From NCBI GenBank assembly GCA_038030265.1, contig CM075938.1, forward strand, positions 57,591,189 to 57,655,188: a stretch of 64,000 bases of DNA, given 5' to 3'. Origin of the DNA: Corythucha ciliata. Lineage: Eukaryota > Arthropoda > Insecta > Hemiptera > Tingidae. Below are positions 21,986 through 33,059 of the stretch, piece by piece (the first letter of the stretch is position 1; the number at the start of each line of letters is the position of its first letter). Made by a program: the position numbers and the translations under genes. The notes beneath the pieces are model-generated. The model was not told where the DNA came from. It was given only the letters and a program-made list of their open reading frames with translations, and ran no database searches.

Positions 21986-23062
21986 ATTAGCGTTATTTCG
22001 AGAGCCCTGCCAAATTTAATAGACGGCTCTCAAAAGCTCAACCATTTGACTACAAAACCACCCAATGAGCGCGACTATTTGGACAATAATAAAACCGCCC
22101 GACTGGCCGCTCAACATTGTCTCGACGCTACCGCCACCGATTGCGATGGCTCAGCGCCCCTTGCGCCGCTTATAGGTGGAAACGAGTCGACGAATTCAAT
22201 TATTGTTCGAATCTCGGATCGAGATTTTGTCCTTCCACCCCGCTGTACGTTCATCGCGGACGATATTAAAAATATTTCTTGTAGATTAGTTGGGAATAGA
22301 TTCGATTTTATACTTGTTGATCCTCCTTGGTGGAATAAATTTGTCCGGAGGAAAATGTCCAAACAACCTTGTCAAAGGTAATAATTTCTGTTTTCGGTTA
22401 TTTTATGTTATTATTTATTTAGTTATGTATTTATTTCAGTTATAGCATGTTAAGTAATGTCGATATTCAAAACATACCAATTTCTTCATTTCTACTGGAT
22501 TTCGGCTTAGTAGCAGTTTGGTGCACCAATTCCCCTACCCATATAAAGGCCGTAAAAGAAGATTTTTTTAGAGCGTGGGGCTTGGAGTATGTCACTACTT
22601 GGTTTTGGGTCAAAGTAAGTCGTCGCCGTCGCCCTCCCCCCTCCCCCCAAGATACACCGCCACCTTCAACGTCCATTCACCCCTTCCCACAGGTAACAAC
22701 AAGCGGCCAGCTTGTTTGTTCACTAGACGCTGGCCGGGACACGGCTAAAAAGCCGTACGAACGAATTATTTTCGGCGCACCGACCGATAGGGGATCGTTT
22801 CGAACGAATCCCAGCCCAGAGTTGTGTTTAGTCAGTGTTCCAAGTTCGATACACTCCCAGAAACCGCCACTTTGCGGTAAGTTGAAAATCGATTTATAGA
22901 ATTTCAAGTGTGTGCTCATCGGTTTAATTTTCAGAAGTTATGTCTCGCTTTCTTCCTCAAAACCCGAAATGCTTGGAATTATTCGCTAGATATGTGTTGC
23001 CCGATTGGACGTCAGTCGGCAGTGAAGTGTTACGCTTCCAATCGTTGACCGTCTTCCCTTAA
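21986..23062 (+). CDS. METTL4: METTL4-type MT-A70 N6-adenine methyltransferase, 3' exons
   Basis: Four exons are joined by GT..AG introns with agreeing phase: 21986-22377, 22440-22614, 22693-22876 and 22935-23062 (stop TAA). The introns are only 62, 78 and 58 bases. The protein carries FDFILVDPPWWNK, the DPPW catalytic motif of MT-A70 enzymes. It then has the METTL4-specific order WCTNS..H, TWFWVKV, KKPYERIIFG, SVPSSIHSQKPPL and CLELFARYVLPDWTSVGSEVLRFQ, which parallels the C-terminal half of animal METTL4. METTL4 methylates adenine (reported for U2 snRNA and claimed for DNA) using SAM. The first exon here starts at an acceptor (TTGTTACAG), so the N-terminal part of the gene is missing from view. 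It may lie in the 9704 gap or beyond transposon insertions. Confidence 0.92.
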
Positions 23063-23176
23063 ATGGCAACAAATTTTAAAATATTGTATTTATTGTTACA
23101 TTACTCTGTGATAACCGTACAATTAATATTGTTAGTATTATCGCTTGAACTACGAGGGTTAGTAGGTAATAAATGA

Positions 23177-23378
23177 ATAAAGTTGTAGCCGTAGGAGCCT
23201 ACGTCGTTAGTCTTTCCTCGATGAGGTGCGTTGAAAACGAACCGGTTTCGGCTGCTCGCGTACAACTGAAATAGTTTCAGTTGTGCTTCCGTACGCTGAA
23301 GATGGCGAGCAGCCGAAACCAGTTCGTTTTAGACGCACCTTAACGAAGGAAGACTGACGACGGAGGCTGCAACTTTAT
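23177..23378. repeat. Foldback MITE-like element, ~100-base arms
   Basis: Nearly the whole 202-base block is palindromic. It starts ATAAAGTTG.AGCC and ends with the inverse (GGCTGCAACTTTAT). The inner arms carry GGCTGCTCGC / GCGAGCAGCC and AACTGAAA / TTTCAGTT at the centre. It sits about 115 bases after the METTL4 stop, in the likely 3' UTR or just past it, next to AATAAA-like strings. Confidence 0.85.
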
Positions 23379-23478
23379 GCATGCATAACCGTACAATTAC
23401 CTGATTTTGGCTCTTATTATACAGTTACGTTATTGTAATTAATCTATTTCGTCAATTTTTATTGTTCATACAAGGATC

Positions 23479-23763
23479 ATGCCGGAAGAACTCGATAAAG
23501 GCTCGGCTGATTGGAAATCCATTTCGGTTTTCGGATCCCCCGTGTCGTCAAACCCCCCCGGGAGTTACGCAGTTTCTAATTCAGCGAATTTCTTCTTGGA
23601 GGATAGATGGGTGAGTTTCACGGTTTTCGGGTCATCTCCCCCCCCCCCTCAGGTGTTTCAATTTGAGCCGGTCGCGGCTTGTCAGCCCGCCCCCCCCCCC
23701 ACTTTGGACATTGCGGAATTGACACCATCAAAATGCCCCCAACAAGCCTACAGCGACCATTAA
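23479..23763 (+). CDS. Unrecognised small open frame, possibly spliced
   Basis: It begins MPEELDKGSADWKSISVFG and runs to TAA. A good donor (TGG/GTGAGT at 23611) and a polypyrimidine acceptor (CCCCCCTCAG ending 23652) would remove exactly 42 bases and keep the frame, giving FFLEDRW joined to VFQFEPVAACQP. It resembles neither METTL4 nor any family I know. It could be a small gene, a terminal exon or chance. The matched splice signals are the main support. Confidence 0.3.
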   Translation: MPEELDKGSADWKSISVFGSPVSSNPPGSYAVSNSANFFLEDRWVSFTVFGSSPPPPQVFQFEPVAACQPAPPPTLDIAELTPSKCPQQAYSDH

Positions 23764-24836
23764 AGGAGTGAGGGGTGGGAACAAAAAACGAGCGAATTCT
23801 TACGGCTGATATTGTGAGTGCTAACGAGTCGATTCATTTTCAATTCATTCATTCACCAAATGAAGAAAAAAGCCAAAAGGGAGAAAAATCACGTAAGAAG
23901 TTAAAAATATTGACAACGTCAAGTATTTCCGTCAAGTACCTAATTAAAATTAATGAAAAATACATCGTCCCACCACCCTCTCACCGTTAGTCCTCACCAC
24001 CCCAACCGCAGAAGTAAGAAATTATATTTTGGGCAGCGGAAAAACGTGATTTTTTTTTTTTTTTTTTTTGTCAAGTGAAATTGCAAGGGCTCCACCTGTC
24101 ACGCATTGTGCCAAACGGTGGCGTGGGGGGGGGGTATGCGTTAAATTTTCACTTGTTTGACATTCAGGGTCGACTTTTTGTCCAATAGGAGAAAAAATGT
24201 GAACGAAATAAAATAAGATTTGTGTTTTAATATGCACAATATAAAAAAATTATAAGTAAGTTTTTATAAATTTTGCAGTCATTTTTTTTTTTACAACGTT
24301 TTAATGAGAAATGGCGTTAAAATCTAAATCACAGCCGTTTGAATTTTATTCTAAACACATTAAAACACGTGATGAAATTGCTCGTGGCACAAACTGTACA
24401 AGTGATGTAAGGGGGGGGGGTAATTACATTGTTTTATTGCTAAAGGATCAAATCGCACAACGTTATTTTTCGGGGTAACTACATCAGATCTACGCTGCAA
24501 TAGTGGTAAGTGGTAACTGACATCTTTGGATTACCAGTTTGCTAGGATTATTAACTATAGCCAAATATTTAGGATTATGGTGTATTCGTGTGCTTCTTTC
24601 TTGTTTCCTCTCAAATAGTAGGAAATTCTCTCGTTGCCCGCGGCCATATCCAAAATGGTCGCTTTTCTTGGCCGACGTTCACCAAAAGTCACACCCACTC
24701 CCCCAAAAAAAAAAATTATTTTGGGGGTTCTCGGGAGGTCCTAAAAAGGCAGGCCGGGAGGGTCTCCCACCCCGTTCAACAAATTATTTTAAGCCGACGT
24801 ATCAGCCGTTTGTTGGTGTTCCTGGTGTCCCCCGAG
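23764..24836. other. Intergenic, METTL4 to Ras-like gene
   Basis: It contains T-, G- and A-runs (24051-24069, 24124-24133, 24413-24421, 24703-24714) and no convincing gene. The two flanking genes point toward each other, so this holds both 3' regions. Confidence 0.4.
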
Positions 24837-26652
24837 TCACAAGGAAGCGGTCGCCGTAAAATTCTGCCTCCTTTTCAACACTCGACTTCTATGAAGATCC
24901 GACTTGTGACAGACGACGACCGTGCCACCGTGCTGTTGCCCATTGAGCGTCTGATGGTGGTGGCTGGCCGCCGCCGCTGCCGCCCCCTTGCCAGCACCGA
25001 TCAGTGTGCCGATCATTTTCGACACTGAAAACTTACGACCGCCGCCCTTACTGCCGCCGCACTGATGCTGTTGGTTTTTCGTCTCGCTCAACAGGTGCTC
25101 AAAGGCTTCATACAGGTGGGCGCTGTTCTCGGCGACGGATATTTCGTAGAATTGACAGCCGATTTTTGACGCGGCCGTTCGGCCCTCGTCTTCGGTGACT
25201 TCGCGTAAATGTGCCAGGTCCGCCTTGTTGGCTAACAGGGTGACTGGTACGGTTATTGTTCCGGTGGTTTTTAATTTTTGCAAGGCGTCAAGAGCGTCGA
25301 CCGCATATTGAAACGATTGACGGTCTGTGATCGAATAAACGATGACGCATCCGTCAGCCCACTGTACCGGTTCTGAAGGGAGCGATGAATCTCTCTATTA
25401 ACGTACAAAAAACGAATAAATAACGCTAAAAATCAATTTAAAAAAAATTAAATTACCGTTTCTCCTGAGACGTCAATGATTTCCACTTCCACCGGTGAGT
25501 TGTTTATTGTAACCGTTTGACGGTAAAGGAGGTCTGCAAAAAAAAAGAATAAATTCTATTAAAGGAGAGCGTGGGAGTAATTTAAACACGTTCCCTAAGG
25601 CAATGAGGGCAGAGCTTTATAAGGGTAAAAGGGATGATTTTCTCTAAATTACAGTTAGCCCACTCCACGTGCGTCCTTTCATACAAACATCGGAATGGGA
25701 TTAAAACACTTGATTCTCGGAAAATTGTTCGAATGAATGGAACGCACGTGTTTCTACTACAATGATCGAAATTCCCTCCCGCTAACCCCAACGACTATGA
25801 TATTTAAATGGATGGGGGGGGGGGGGGTATTCACGCAATATGTATCACAAACTTTCTTCCACGCTTGCCTTAATTCGAAGATCAAGCCCCTCTCCCACGC
25901 GGTTGAAACAGGCAGAAATGAGTTTCTTCCAGGGCAGTTTTGGCAACAACATAAAATGAGTGTCATTTGCGCATTTTTTTTTTTTTTTTTTTTTCACTCT
26001 TCCTTGACGTACAAACTCTAAATACGTAGCCATTCCCCGTCCGCTCGTTTTTTCGCTTAAATCTATTTTCGTAAGCCTCGCTTTTTGAAAGGGATACAGA
26101 CACAACGAGTCAGCGACATTCCAACTCCCCCTCCCCCTTTCAAACTCTGAGCATCATTATAAGATATGAATTCCTAATGAGCTTGTCCGATTTCAATCAA
26201 TTTATTAAGCACATAACTTTAAGAGGCTATTTAAAAATAAGCGAGCCTTCCCCCCCCCTTCTCCCAGCAACAGCGGTACGTCCCGTGAAGTGAAGAAAAT
26301 AATTTGTCTAATAATAACGCGTATAGGGATAAGAGCATTCCTTGAAAGATTCCTAACTTCCTGTCAATTGTTTCTCTTCCTATTAAAAAAAAAAAAAGTT
26401 AAGAAAAACACTCACCAGTATTCGACCGGTATTCGCCAATGTATCGCCGAGTGAGATACCTCACGGTTAGCGCTGAATTTCGAGAGAGAGAGAAATAGGG
26501 GGGGAGGGGGACGAAAATTAGTTTTCAATTGTGAATGGTGTGGACGGGGCAGGGGGGGCGGGTGACTTACCAGATTTTCCAACGCTGATCATGCCGAGAA
26601 CTACAATTCGTACTCTCGGAGAAGTGTTGGAATTTCGCTCTTCCGTCTTCAT
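24837..26652 (-). CDS. Ras-like small GTPase, RASL11/RERG type
   Basis: Four coding exons on the minus strand: 26652-26571, 26472-26416, 25533-25457 and 25394-24837. All splice sites are GT..AG and all phases agree (1, 1, 0), predicting 257 residues. The start MKTEERN is chosen because the next residues (VRIVVLG) begin the GTPase fold. The P-loop is GMISVGKS followed by A. LTVRYLTRRYIGEYRSNT resembles RERG/RASL11 switch I. DVSGET replaces the usual DTAGQE, so the position equal to Ras Gln61 is Glu. WADGCVIVYSITD, ANKADL (NKxD) and FYEISVAEN (G5, as in RASL11) follow. A 90-residue tail is Gly, Ala, His and Lys rich (RKFSVSKMIGTLIG) and has no CAAX box. These proteins act as atypical signalling GTPases. 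Assignment to RASL11 rather than RERG is uncertain. Confidence 0.9.
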
Positions 26653-27950
26653 TCTTCTGAGGGCAAATAAAGGCGTTTGTTCTTTTAAAAACGACTTTAA
26701 GCGCAGGAACCATAAAATGTTATAATCATAAGCGTTCAAGGTGCAAGTCCCTAATTTAAAATAAATAAATAAATGTATGGCTCACTTGAAAAAGGTAAAA
26801 ATTCCGAAAACTGCCAAAGCGCACTATTTTGTCACCAAACAATGCACTCAAAACACTTTTTTTTTTTCAAATTTATTTTTGGTTCGTTCAAAAACGGTTC
26901 ACGAAAACTTTTATTTATTTCTTTTTTTTTTTTTTTTTTTTTTTTTGGAGACGCCGCGGCGTTGAAAAATATTTCGAGAGGACTTGACAATAAACCACCA
27001 CAAACCCCACGACTGTTCACTACAAAATGCGAGGATTGCCCCGCTCTTAAGGGCATTTATAAACCTGTGGGGAGGAATATAGGCGCGCGCGTGAAAAAAG
27101 GCGCCCCCGCCTCCATGCCGCCTCCACCTCCTTTTCACGACCGTTTTGGAGCAGCTTCAATCTCGGCGCCCCGTGCATTCCACGAGGCGGGGGGCGGGGG
27201 GTGCTTTTTTTTTTTTTACATTTAAGAAGTTCGAGCGCATTAATGTCTTTGTGGAACACTGGGGACATTCTTCACCGTTGAAATTCTAAATGATTATTTA
27301 GGAGCCGTTTAAATGTCTGTCTTTAACGCTGTTTTTATTGAATGAATTCAGACGCGTGCTAAGAAACGAGAGTAGAGGGGAGCGGGAGAGTTGAAAAAAC
27401 TTGAACCACGGCCATCAGAGGTGTAGCTAGAAGATTTTGTCCTGGATGGGACATTGAGACGACATTTTATGCATGTGGAGATATGCGGAAGTCAGTTTGT
27501 TACAAATCTAGCCCTCAATCCCTCGAAAATTGACAACATTCCGACCCCAGGAACTGATGCTTTAAAACCAACTGTTCAACGCTATAACCGGGGCTATCAG
27601 AGGTGTAACAAAGGACTTCAAAGGAACCAGCAACATCGCGTACAAGGGTGGAATGGGCGACGTGAGTTGAGAAGTTTGAGGATGCCGGAACTGCATCGTG
27701 TCCGGACCGAGGGCTCGTCCCTCAATGCCCTCAATAGAGCTCTAATGTTGATTTGTCAAATTTTGTCGTGGTTGTCATCATTAATGGCCCGCGGGTGAAC
27801 CTGATGCCCATATCCTTATCACCCCTGTACAGTTCTACCTCTCTTGGAACCCAGACATGGCTATTAACGGTGTTTTACGCTATTTCTTGACCCTTCTATT
27901 GTGGAAAAGTGCTAAACAACGATATATGGGTCTTTTAAATTAATCACTGA
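26653..27950. other. Upstream flank of the Ras-like gene, no gene seen
   Basis: Likely 5' UTR or promoter of the minus-strand GTPase gene near 26653-26760, then low-complexity DNA (T-run 26922-26946, C/G-rich 27100-27200). Open frames at 26773-27225 and 27454-27798 have no domain and biased composition. Confidence 0.4.
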
Positions 27951-29425
27951 GGAGAATTTAGGCTTCGTGAAAATTTCATCGGTTTTACACAACAGAGAAA
28001 AATCGCGGATAAAGTTGGCGTAACACATCATCAGCAGCTAAAATCGTGAAAACGCAAATCCGTAGCTTCTGAAAGCTTCGAGGCTCAAACTGAAAAACAG
28101 CGCTAATCCAGAAATAAGAAAAAATGCTCAAGTGGGGCTAAAATCTAGACAACAACGAGACTAAAATTGAAAAAAAAAAAAGAAAAAAAGAAAGCGCCCA
28201 AAATTAAAGAGAACACTCATTTTCAGCTCAAATAGAGAAAAAGTGCTAATTCTCGGTTAAAAATGGATAATCTTCACCTAAAATAGAGAAAACCCCAATT
28301 CGTGGCTAAAATTGAGAAAAATCGCTAATGGAATGGATACAAACGCTACTGCGCTGCTGAAATTGAAGAAAAATAAAGTGCTAACGCGCGACTAAAATTG
28401 AGGAAAATCACTAAATCCCGGTTAAAGTTGAAAAAAACACAAATGCGTAGGTACCTTCCGTTTGAGGCTAAAACAGAAAAAAAACGCTAATCCATAGCAA
28501 AAATTGTAGAAACAAATTATAAAGAAGGACTATAAAATGTAGAAAAAAACAGTTTTATTTTGAAAAAATAAAGGCAGGGAAGGGCTAATTCCCTGCTAAA
28601 AATGTGAAAAAAATAGATATTTTGCTGCTAAAATTGAGAAAAAGCGCTAATTCGGGGCTAAGATTGAGAAAAATCACTAATTCGCGAATAATTTGTGGTC
28701 AAATTTCTAATTCATAAATACACGTCTTCGCGCCTTCTGAAAGCAACTTTGTGGCTAAAATTGAGAAAAAACGGCAAAACGGCAAACTATAGTCAAATTA
28801 AAACAAAATTTCTAATGCAATACTAAAATGTAAGTATAGAACAAAGCTAATTTTGCGGTCAGTAAGCAATTAGCTGCTAAAATTAAGGGAAAGACTAATT
28901 TTCAGCCTTAAATTGATAAAAAGTGCTGTTAAAAATTGGAAAACGCTAATACGCCTCTAAAATTAAGAAAATTCGCGTCTAAAATCGAGGGAAATCTCCA
29001 ATTCGCGGTTAAAAACGACAAGAATTTCAATTTGGGTTAACAATTAAAAATACGCCAAGTCGTGGCTTCTGAATGCAACGTTGAGGCTAAAATTATTAAT
29101 CCGTAGCTAAAACTGGGATTAGCGTTTGGTGAACAAAAAAAATGTTAATTTGCGCCAAAATTGTGGAAAAAAACGTTTTTTTGCGACTATTATTCAGAAA
29201 AAAAAAACTTGTAGAATACGTCAATTTTTAGCTCGAACTGAGAAAAGTGATAATTCATTGCTCAAATAGCCCTGCTAATTTACAGTTAAAATGGAGGAAA
29301 ACGACAACTCGTGGAACAACGTTAATTCACGGGATAAAAACGCTGGTTTGCTGCTAAAGTTGAGAAAATTCATAGATATTTTTGGTGGCGGCGAGATGAG
29401 GGGGGGGGCAAAACAGCTAATCCGA
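27950..29425 (-). repeat. Class A ~30-base tandem repeat array, reverse orientation
   Basis: Dozens of diverged units reading GCTAAAATTGAGAAAAA.CGCTAATTCGCG on the plus strand (written with a gap), spaced about 28-32 bases. This is the reverse complement of the arrays at 33060 and 47930. Confidence 0.85.
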
Positions 29426-29586
29426 GGATTAATTAAATTTAGAAGACCCTACCTCCGGACAATTATGGGATTACTCACCTCGTCACCACACCACCCTAGT
29501 CACAACTGTGAATTCGAGGGAGTGGGGAGGCTGATAATGGAGAAATTAATGTTTAAATTCTTTACTTGTTTACGAGAAAAAATTGA

Positions 29587-29664
29587 TCCCCAGGTGGGAT
29601 TCGAACCCTCGACCTCCTAGTTTCGCGCCAGGTGTTCTAACCAACTGCAGAGCTTTCCAGGGAG
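29587..29664 (-). tRNA. tRNA-like sequence (left head), probably not a functional tRNA
   Basis: It reads like a 78-base tRNA: acceptor CTCCC.., A-box-like GCAGTTGGTTAGAAC, anticodon arm CCTGG/CTAGG with loop CGCGAAA, and B box GGTTCGAATCC. The base before the anticodon is G, not the near-invariant U33. This and its place in an inverted repeat point to a tRNA-derived repeat. Confidence 0.5.
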
Positions 29665-29770
29665 TCCACGCAAAGAGCGAATCTACCCAGGAGAATTCCA
29701 GTTTGATCTCCCAGCGCAGTTCGAGTTTCGGGAGGGGATTTCTCCTGGGTGGATTCGCTCTTTGCTTGGA

Positions 29771-29846
29771 CTCCCAGGATAGCTCAGTTGGTTAGAGCAC
29801 CTGGCGCGAAACTAGGGGGTCGTGGGTTCGAATCCCAACTGGGGAG
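29771..29846 (+). tRNA. tRNA-like sequence (right head), probably not a functional tRNA
   Basis: 76 bases with the acceptor CTCCCAG paired imperfectly to CTGGGGAG, a very good A box (TAGCTCAGTTGGTTAGAGC), the same anticodon arm and loop (CGCGAAA) as the left copy, and B box GGTTCGAATCC. By position the anticodon would be CGA, but U33 is absent and there is no long variable arm as in tRNA-Ser. A tRNA-derived SINE head or pseudogene is favoured. Confidence 0.55.
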
Positions 29847-30021
29847 CAATTTTTTCTCGGAACTCAAAACAAGTAAAGAATAGCAAGCATTTAATTTAAA
29901 GATTAATTTCTTTATTTTCAGCCTCCCCACTCCTTCGAATTCACAGTTGTGACTAGGGTGGTGCGGTGAGGACGGGAGTAATCCCATAATTGTGCGGAGA
30001 AAGGGTCTTCTAAATTCAATT

Positions 30022-30620
30022 ACTTCACTAATAAGGAAGTAACACATTTTCCAAAATCATGCTGTCGTGATTGCTTGGGTACCAAAACTCATGAAAACCC
30101 GATCCGTTCAAACAAAGATCAGGCCATATATTTTTTTATTAATTTTTAAAACTATTGGGTTGCGTGACCCATTTGAAATAGGCCAGATAAACTGATGACG
30201 TAATAACAGCATTTGCATGGCCTTCACAATAGCTTCCCAAAAATCAAACAATAGGACTTAAGAGAATGGGAAGGACAAGAAGGGGCAAGACATGATAACA
30301 GCGACATGATGCGGAGTGTTGGGAGGGGTCACAACCCCTTTACTACGTCACGAGTCACAGACCAGCCGTTTAAGGTAACACAAAAAATTGGCAAGTTTTA
30401 TTATTTCGTTATTAAGAAAAAGTGACGTTTTCATGTACGAATCCGAGGCTGAAATTGGGGAAAACCGTTACGCGCGGTCAAAATTGAGAAAAACGCTAAT
30501 GTGCGGGTTAAGTCGTCAAAAAGCACTCATTCGGCGCTAATCGGCGGATAAGGTGTGGAAATAGAGCATAAGGCCATAGTTTAACGCTACGTAAAAATTA
30601 TATTTCTTGTTTTATATATG
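30022..30620. other. Mostly unassigned; few class A units at 30420-30560
   Basis: 30060-30390 has no recognised feature. Reverse-orientation class A units resume at about 30420-30560. Confidence 0.4.
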
Positions 30621-30762
30621 GCGTTTTCCATTTGCATAAAATTCAGCTCTGGAGGCGAGCATTTCTACCCGTTTTCTCCTTTACCATCATTATGATATAA
30701 TTCAGAGAAGACGGGTGGAAATGCTCGCCACCAGAGCTGAATTTTATGCAAATGAAAAATGC
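30621..30762. repeat. Hairpin element, ~55-base arms
   Basis: GCGTTTTCCATTTGCAT at the left is inverted at the right (ATGCAAATGAAAAATGC), and the arms continue through AAATTCAGCTCTGG and GCGAGCATTTC.ACCCGT to a short AT-rich loop. It is almost perfectly self-complementary, a compact MITE-like hairpin. Confidence 0.85.
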
Positions 30763-32399
30763 GAGGCTAAGGGGCCTCTTGGAGATTTCCGCACCGGGTC
30801 CCGATAGTTGTAGTAGGTCCTCCAGTGTTCGAATGATCCAATTTCGCGGGTTAGGCTCTTTCGTAAAACCAATTTTGTGCTGATCCACATCAATAAACCG
30901 GCTCTTGTGAATTGTGCATAGGGTTTAAAAGTTAAAAACCCAGATTTCACAGAGTTTAGAAGTTTAAAAGCGCGTTCAGAAGCGAGGGAATCGGATGTTA
31001 GCGTCTCCTATATCAATGAAAAGGAAGTCTTAACTTCTTAAATTTATTATTTCGCCTATTTTTCATTGGCAGCTTCAATATTTCCTTATACTCACTCTGA
31101 AATTAACTTTTTTGTTATTGCCTAATGCCTTCAGTTTTTCCCGAGCAGTTCGATTAGGTATTGTAAACTGGATTTCTGTATAAAAAGGGGGAAGGAATAA
31201 TTTAGTTAAAAAGTTTACGATCAAAAGTTTGTTTCCTTTAACAGGCAGGCGGACTCGCTGAGAGTGCTCGGGCCGTATAATGGAGAGCGGTGAAGGGCTC
31301 GGTAATTTGTTATGACAAACAAAAGTTGTATAACCGAATATTACATCGGAGTCGACTCACTTCATTCTTTTTATATTAAACACTGTAAAGCGTTACCTGA
31401 CAGAAATCTCTTCGTATATACGCCTCGTAATTATAAACGAACACCGCAGATTGACTCTCCCCTCCACCTCCCCCTCTCCCTAACCCACACTCGTATTTTG
31501 TTGCTCATCTGCCAATGTTGAAATTCACTAACCTTGGCCTCTGAAGAGGACTTTGGTGAAAATAAACATTTTTTTTGCGCCTTAAAATGACTGAAAGAAA
31601 CTCCATTAACATCACAGCGAAGGCGGGCTATACGATTGTTTACCGCTCCCCCGCCACCGTCCCCACCACACACACCACACGTGGCCTTATAATCTCGCAT
31701 GTCTCTATAGACTTTTTTCTTTTTTCCATTCAGTTTTTTTTTTTTTTTTTTTTAACTCCCACTGCTCTTCTTCTCACGAAACGGTCCACGAGCTGCTGCT
31801 TAAAAGGCATCGGGGTCACCAAATTCCCGAAAGAGTCACGAAATTTCTATTTTATTTTCGAGCTAGCAGGGGGTCCGTGTAGCAATAATGTCTAACTATT
31901 ATGGGTGAAGTAACGCATAGGATAGCGATGGCGTAGCTATTTTTTGATCATCCATCACTTTATTGGGCCGTCAGTGTAAACGTCCATTTAATTCATCATC
32001 AATCGCGAAGCGTTTTTTTTTCTTCTTCTTCTTCTGGAAGACGAAAAGTAAAAAAGAACTTTCTCTCTCCTTCGCCTGTTCGTCTTCAATTAGAATGTTG
32101 AGGGCTCGTTTTGGATTGAAAATTATTTCATAATATATCACCCCCCCCCCCCACCAACAACCACCCGCACCCTTTTTAACGCATCATAAAGCGTCAAAAC
32201 TGTTGCGTTAGCCCACAACATGAGGGAAGAAAAAAGAAAACGTCCCTCTAGAGTTGGCCCAACGCCTGTCGTGTACTTCCTATGTTTCTTCTGTCTGACA
32301 GATCAAACCAATGACCTCCTGTAGGCGGTACAATTCTATATGTCTTTAGATCGTTCCCTGAAAGAGCTCATCTCTTCCTCGTAGCTCAAATGTTCAATC
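30763..32399. other. Largely unassigned stretch
   Basis: A few class B-like units lie at 30830-30960. The remainder has T-runs (31735-31753), a C-run (32139-32151) and open frames without domains (31312-31521, 31575-31895). I see no gene that can be supported. Confidence 0.4.
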
Positions 32400-32960
32400 A
32401 ATCAAAGATTTTGCTTAAATTAACACCGGAAGACCTGACACTTTCAATTTCACGGATATTCTGCCAGAAAGTTACTGTAATTTCGTTCAAATTAGAACCC
32501 GAATTTGCATAATCACAAATATTTATCTCTAGTTACGCTTACATGAGCGTTATGTCGGAGCTGGCATCGCCCAGGGTCCGAGCAACTTCTAAAATAAATT
32601 AGCCCTGAAACTTGCCATTTCGCAAACATTTTACCCGGAAGGACCAAATTTCACAGATATTCGCCCCATGAATGTTGCGCACGGGTCTTCGTGCAGCCTA
32701 CGATGCGTAAGTCCGTCGTGACTGGCTAGCCCGGGGCCCGAGCCCACAAAAAAACAATTGCAAACTTGCTATTTCACGGAGATTTAGCACCGAAACTTTT
32801 GCAACTTCCCGCAACTCAAAATTTCGCGGAAATAAAGATCAGAAACTGACAATTTCATGGAAATAAATAGCGGAAATTAGCAACCCGAGACTCAAAATTC
32901 CGCAGATTTATATTATTCCAGTGTGATGTCGTTCCACGGCTGTATTTGTCAGACTTTGGG
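32400..32960 (+). repeat. Class C repeats: 'gcaatttcgcagatat' units
   Basis: Loosely spaced units containing AATTTC(G/A)C(A/G)GA.AT followed by TTTAG or TTCGC links, such as at 32440, 32615, 32770, 32815 and 32970. Similar in design to classes A and B, but with a distinct core. Confidence 0.5.
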
Positions 32961-33059
32961 TGCTGTAGCTCTTGAAATTTCGCAGATATTTCGCTCTAAT
33001 TGACGTAATTCTTTGGTTATTTCTGTCATTTTTACCTGGGCATTGCAGTTAAAATTGGA

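Larger units (their letters stand above)
29430..30021. repeat. Palindromic element with two tRNA-like heads
   Basis: Left arm 29430 to about 29700 and right arm about 29735-30021 are inverted copies (landmarks AATTTAGAAGACCCT, CAATTATGGGATTACT, CACAACTGTGAATTCGA). Each arm holds a tRNA-like sequence near the centre, pointing outward, followed outward by a shared non-tRNA body. This is a head-to-head pair of tRNA-derived units, either two SINEs in inverted order or one foldback element. It interrupts class A repeats. Confidence 0.8.

Noticed and set aside
27950..29425. CRISPR array (regular ~30-base repeats)
   Set aside because: Units are adjacent, diverged and without unique spacers, and the DNA is animal nuclear.
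29771..29846. Functional tRNA-Ser(CGA) gene
   Set aside because: U33 is missing, there is no long variable arm, the acceptor stem is imperfect and the sequence is duplicated in an inverted repeat.
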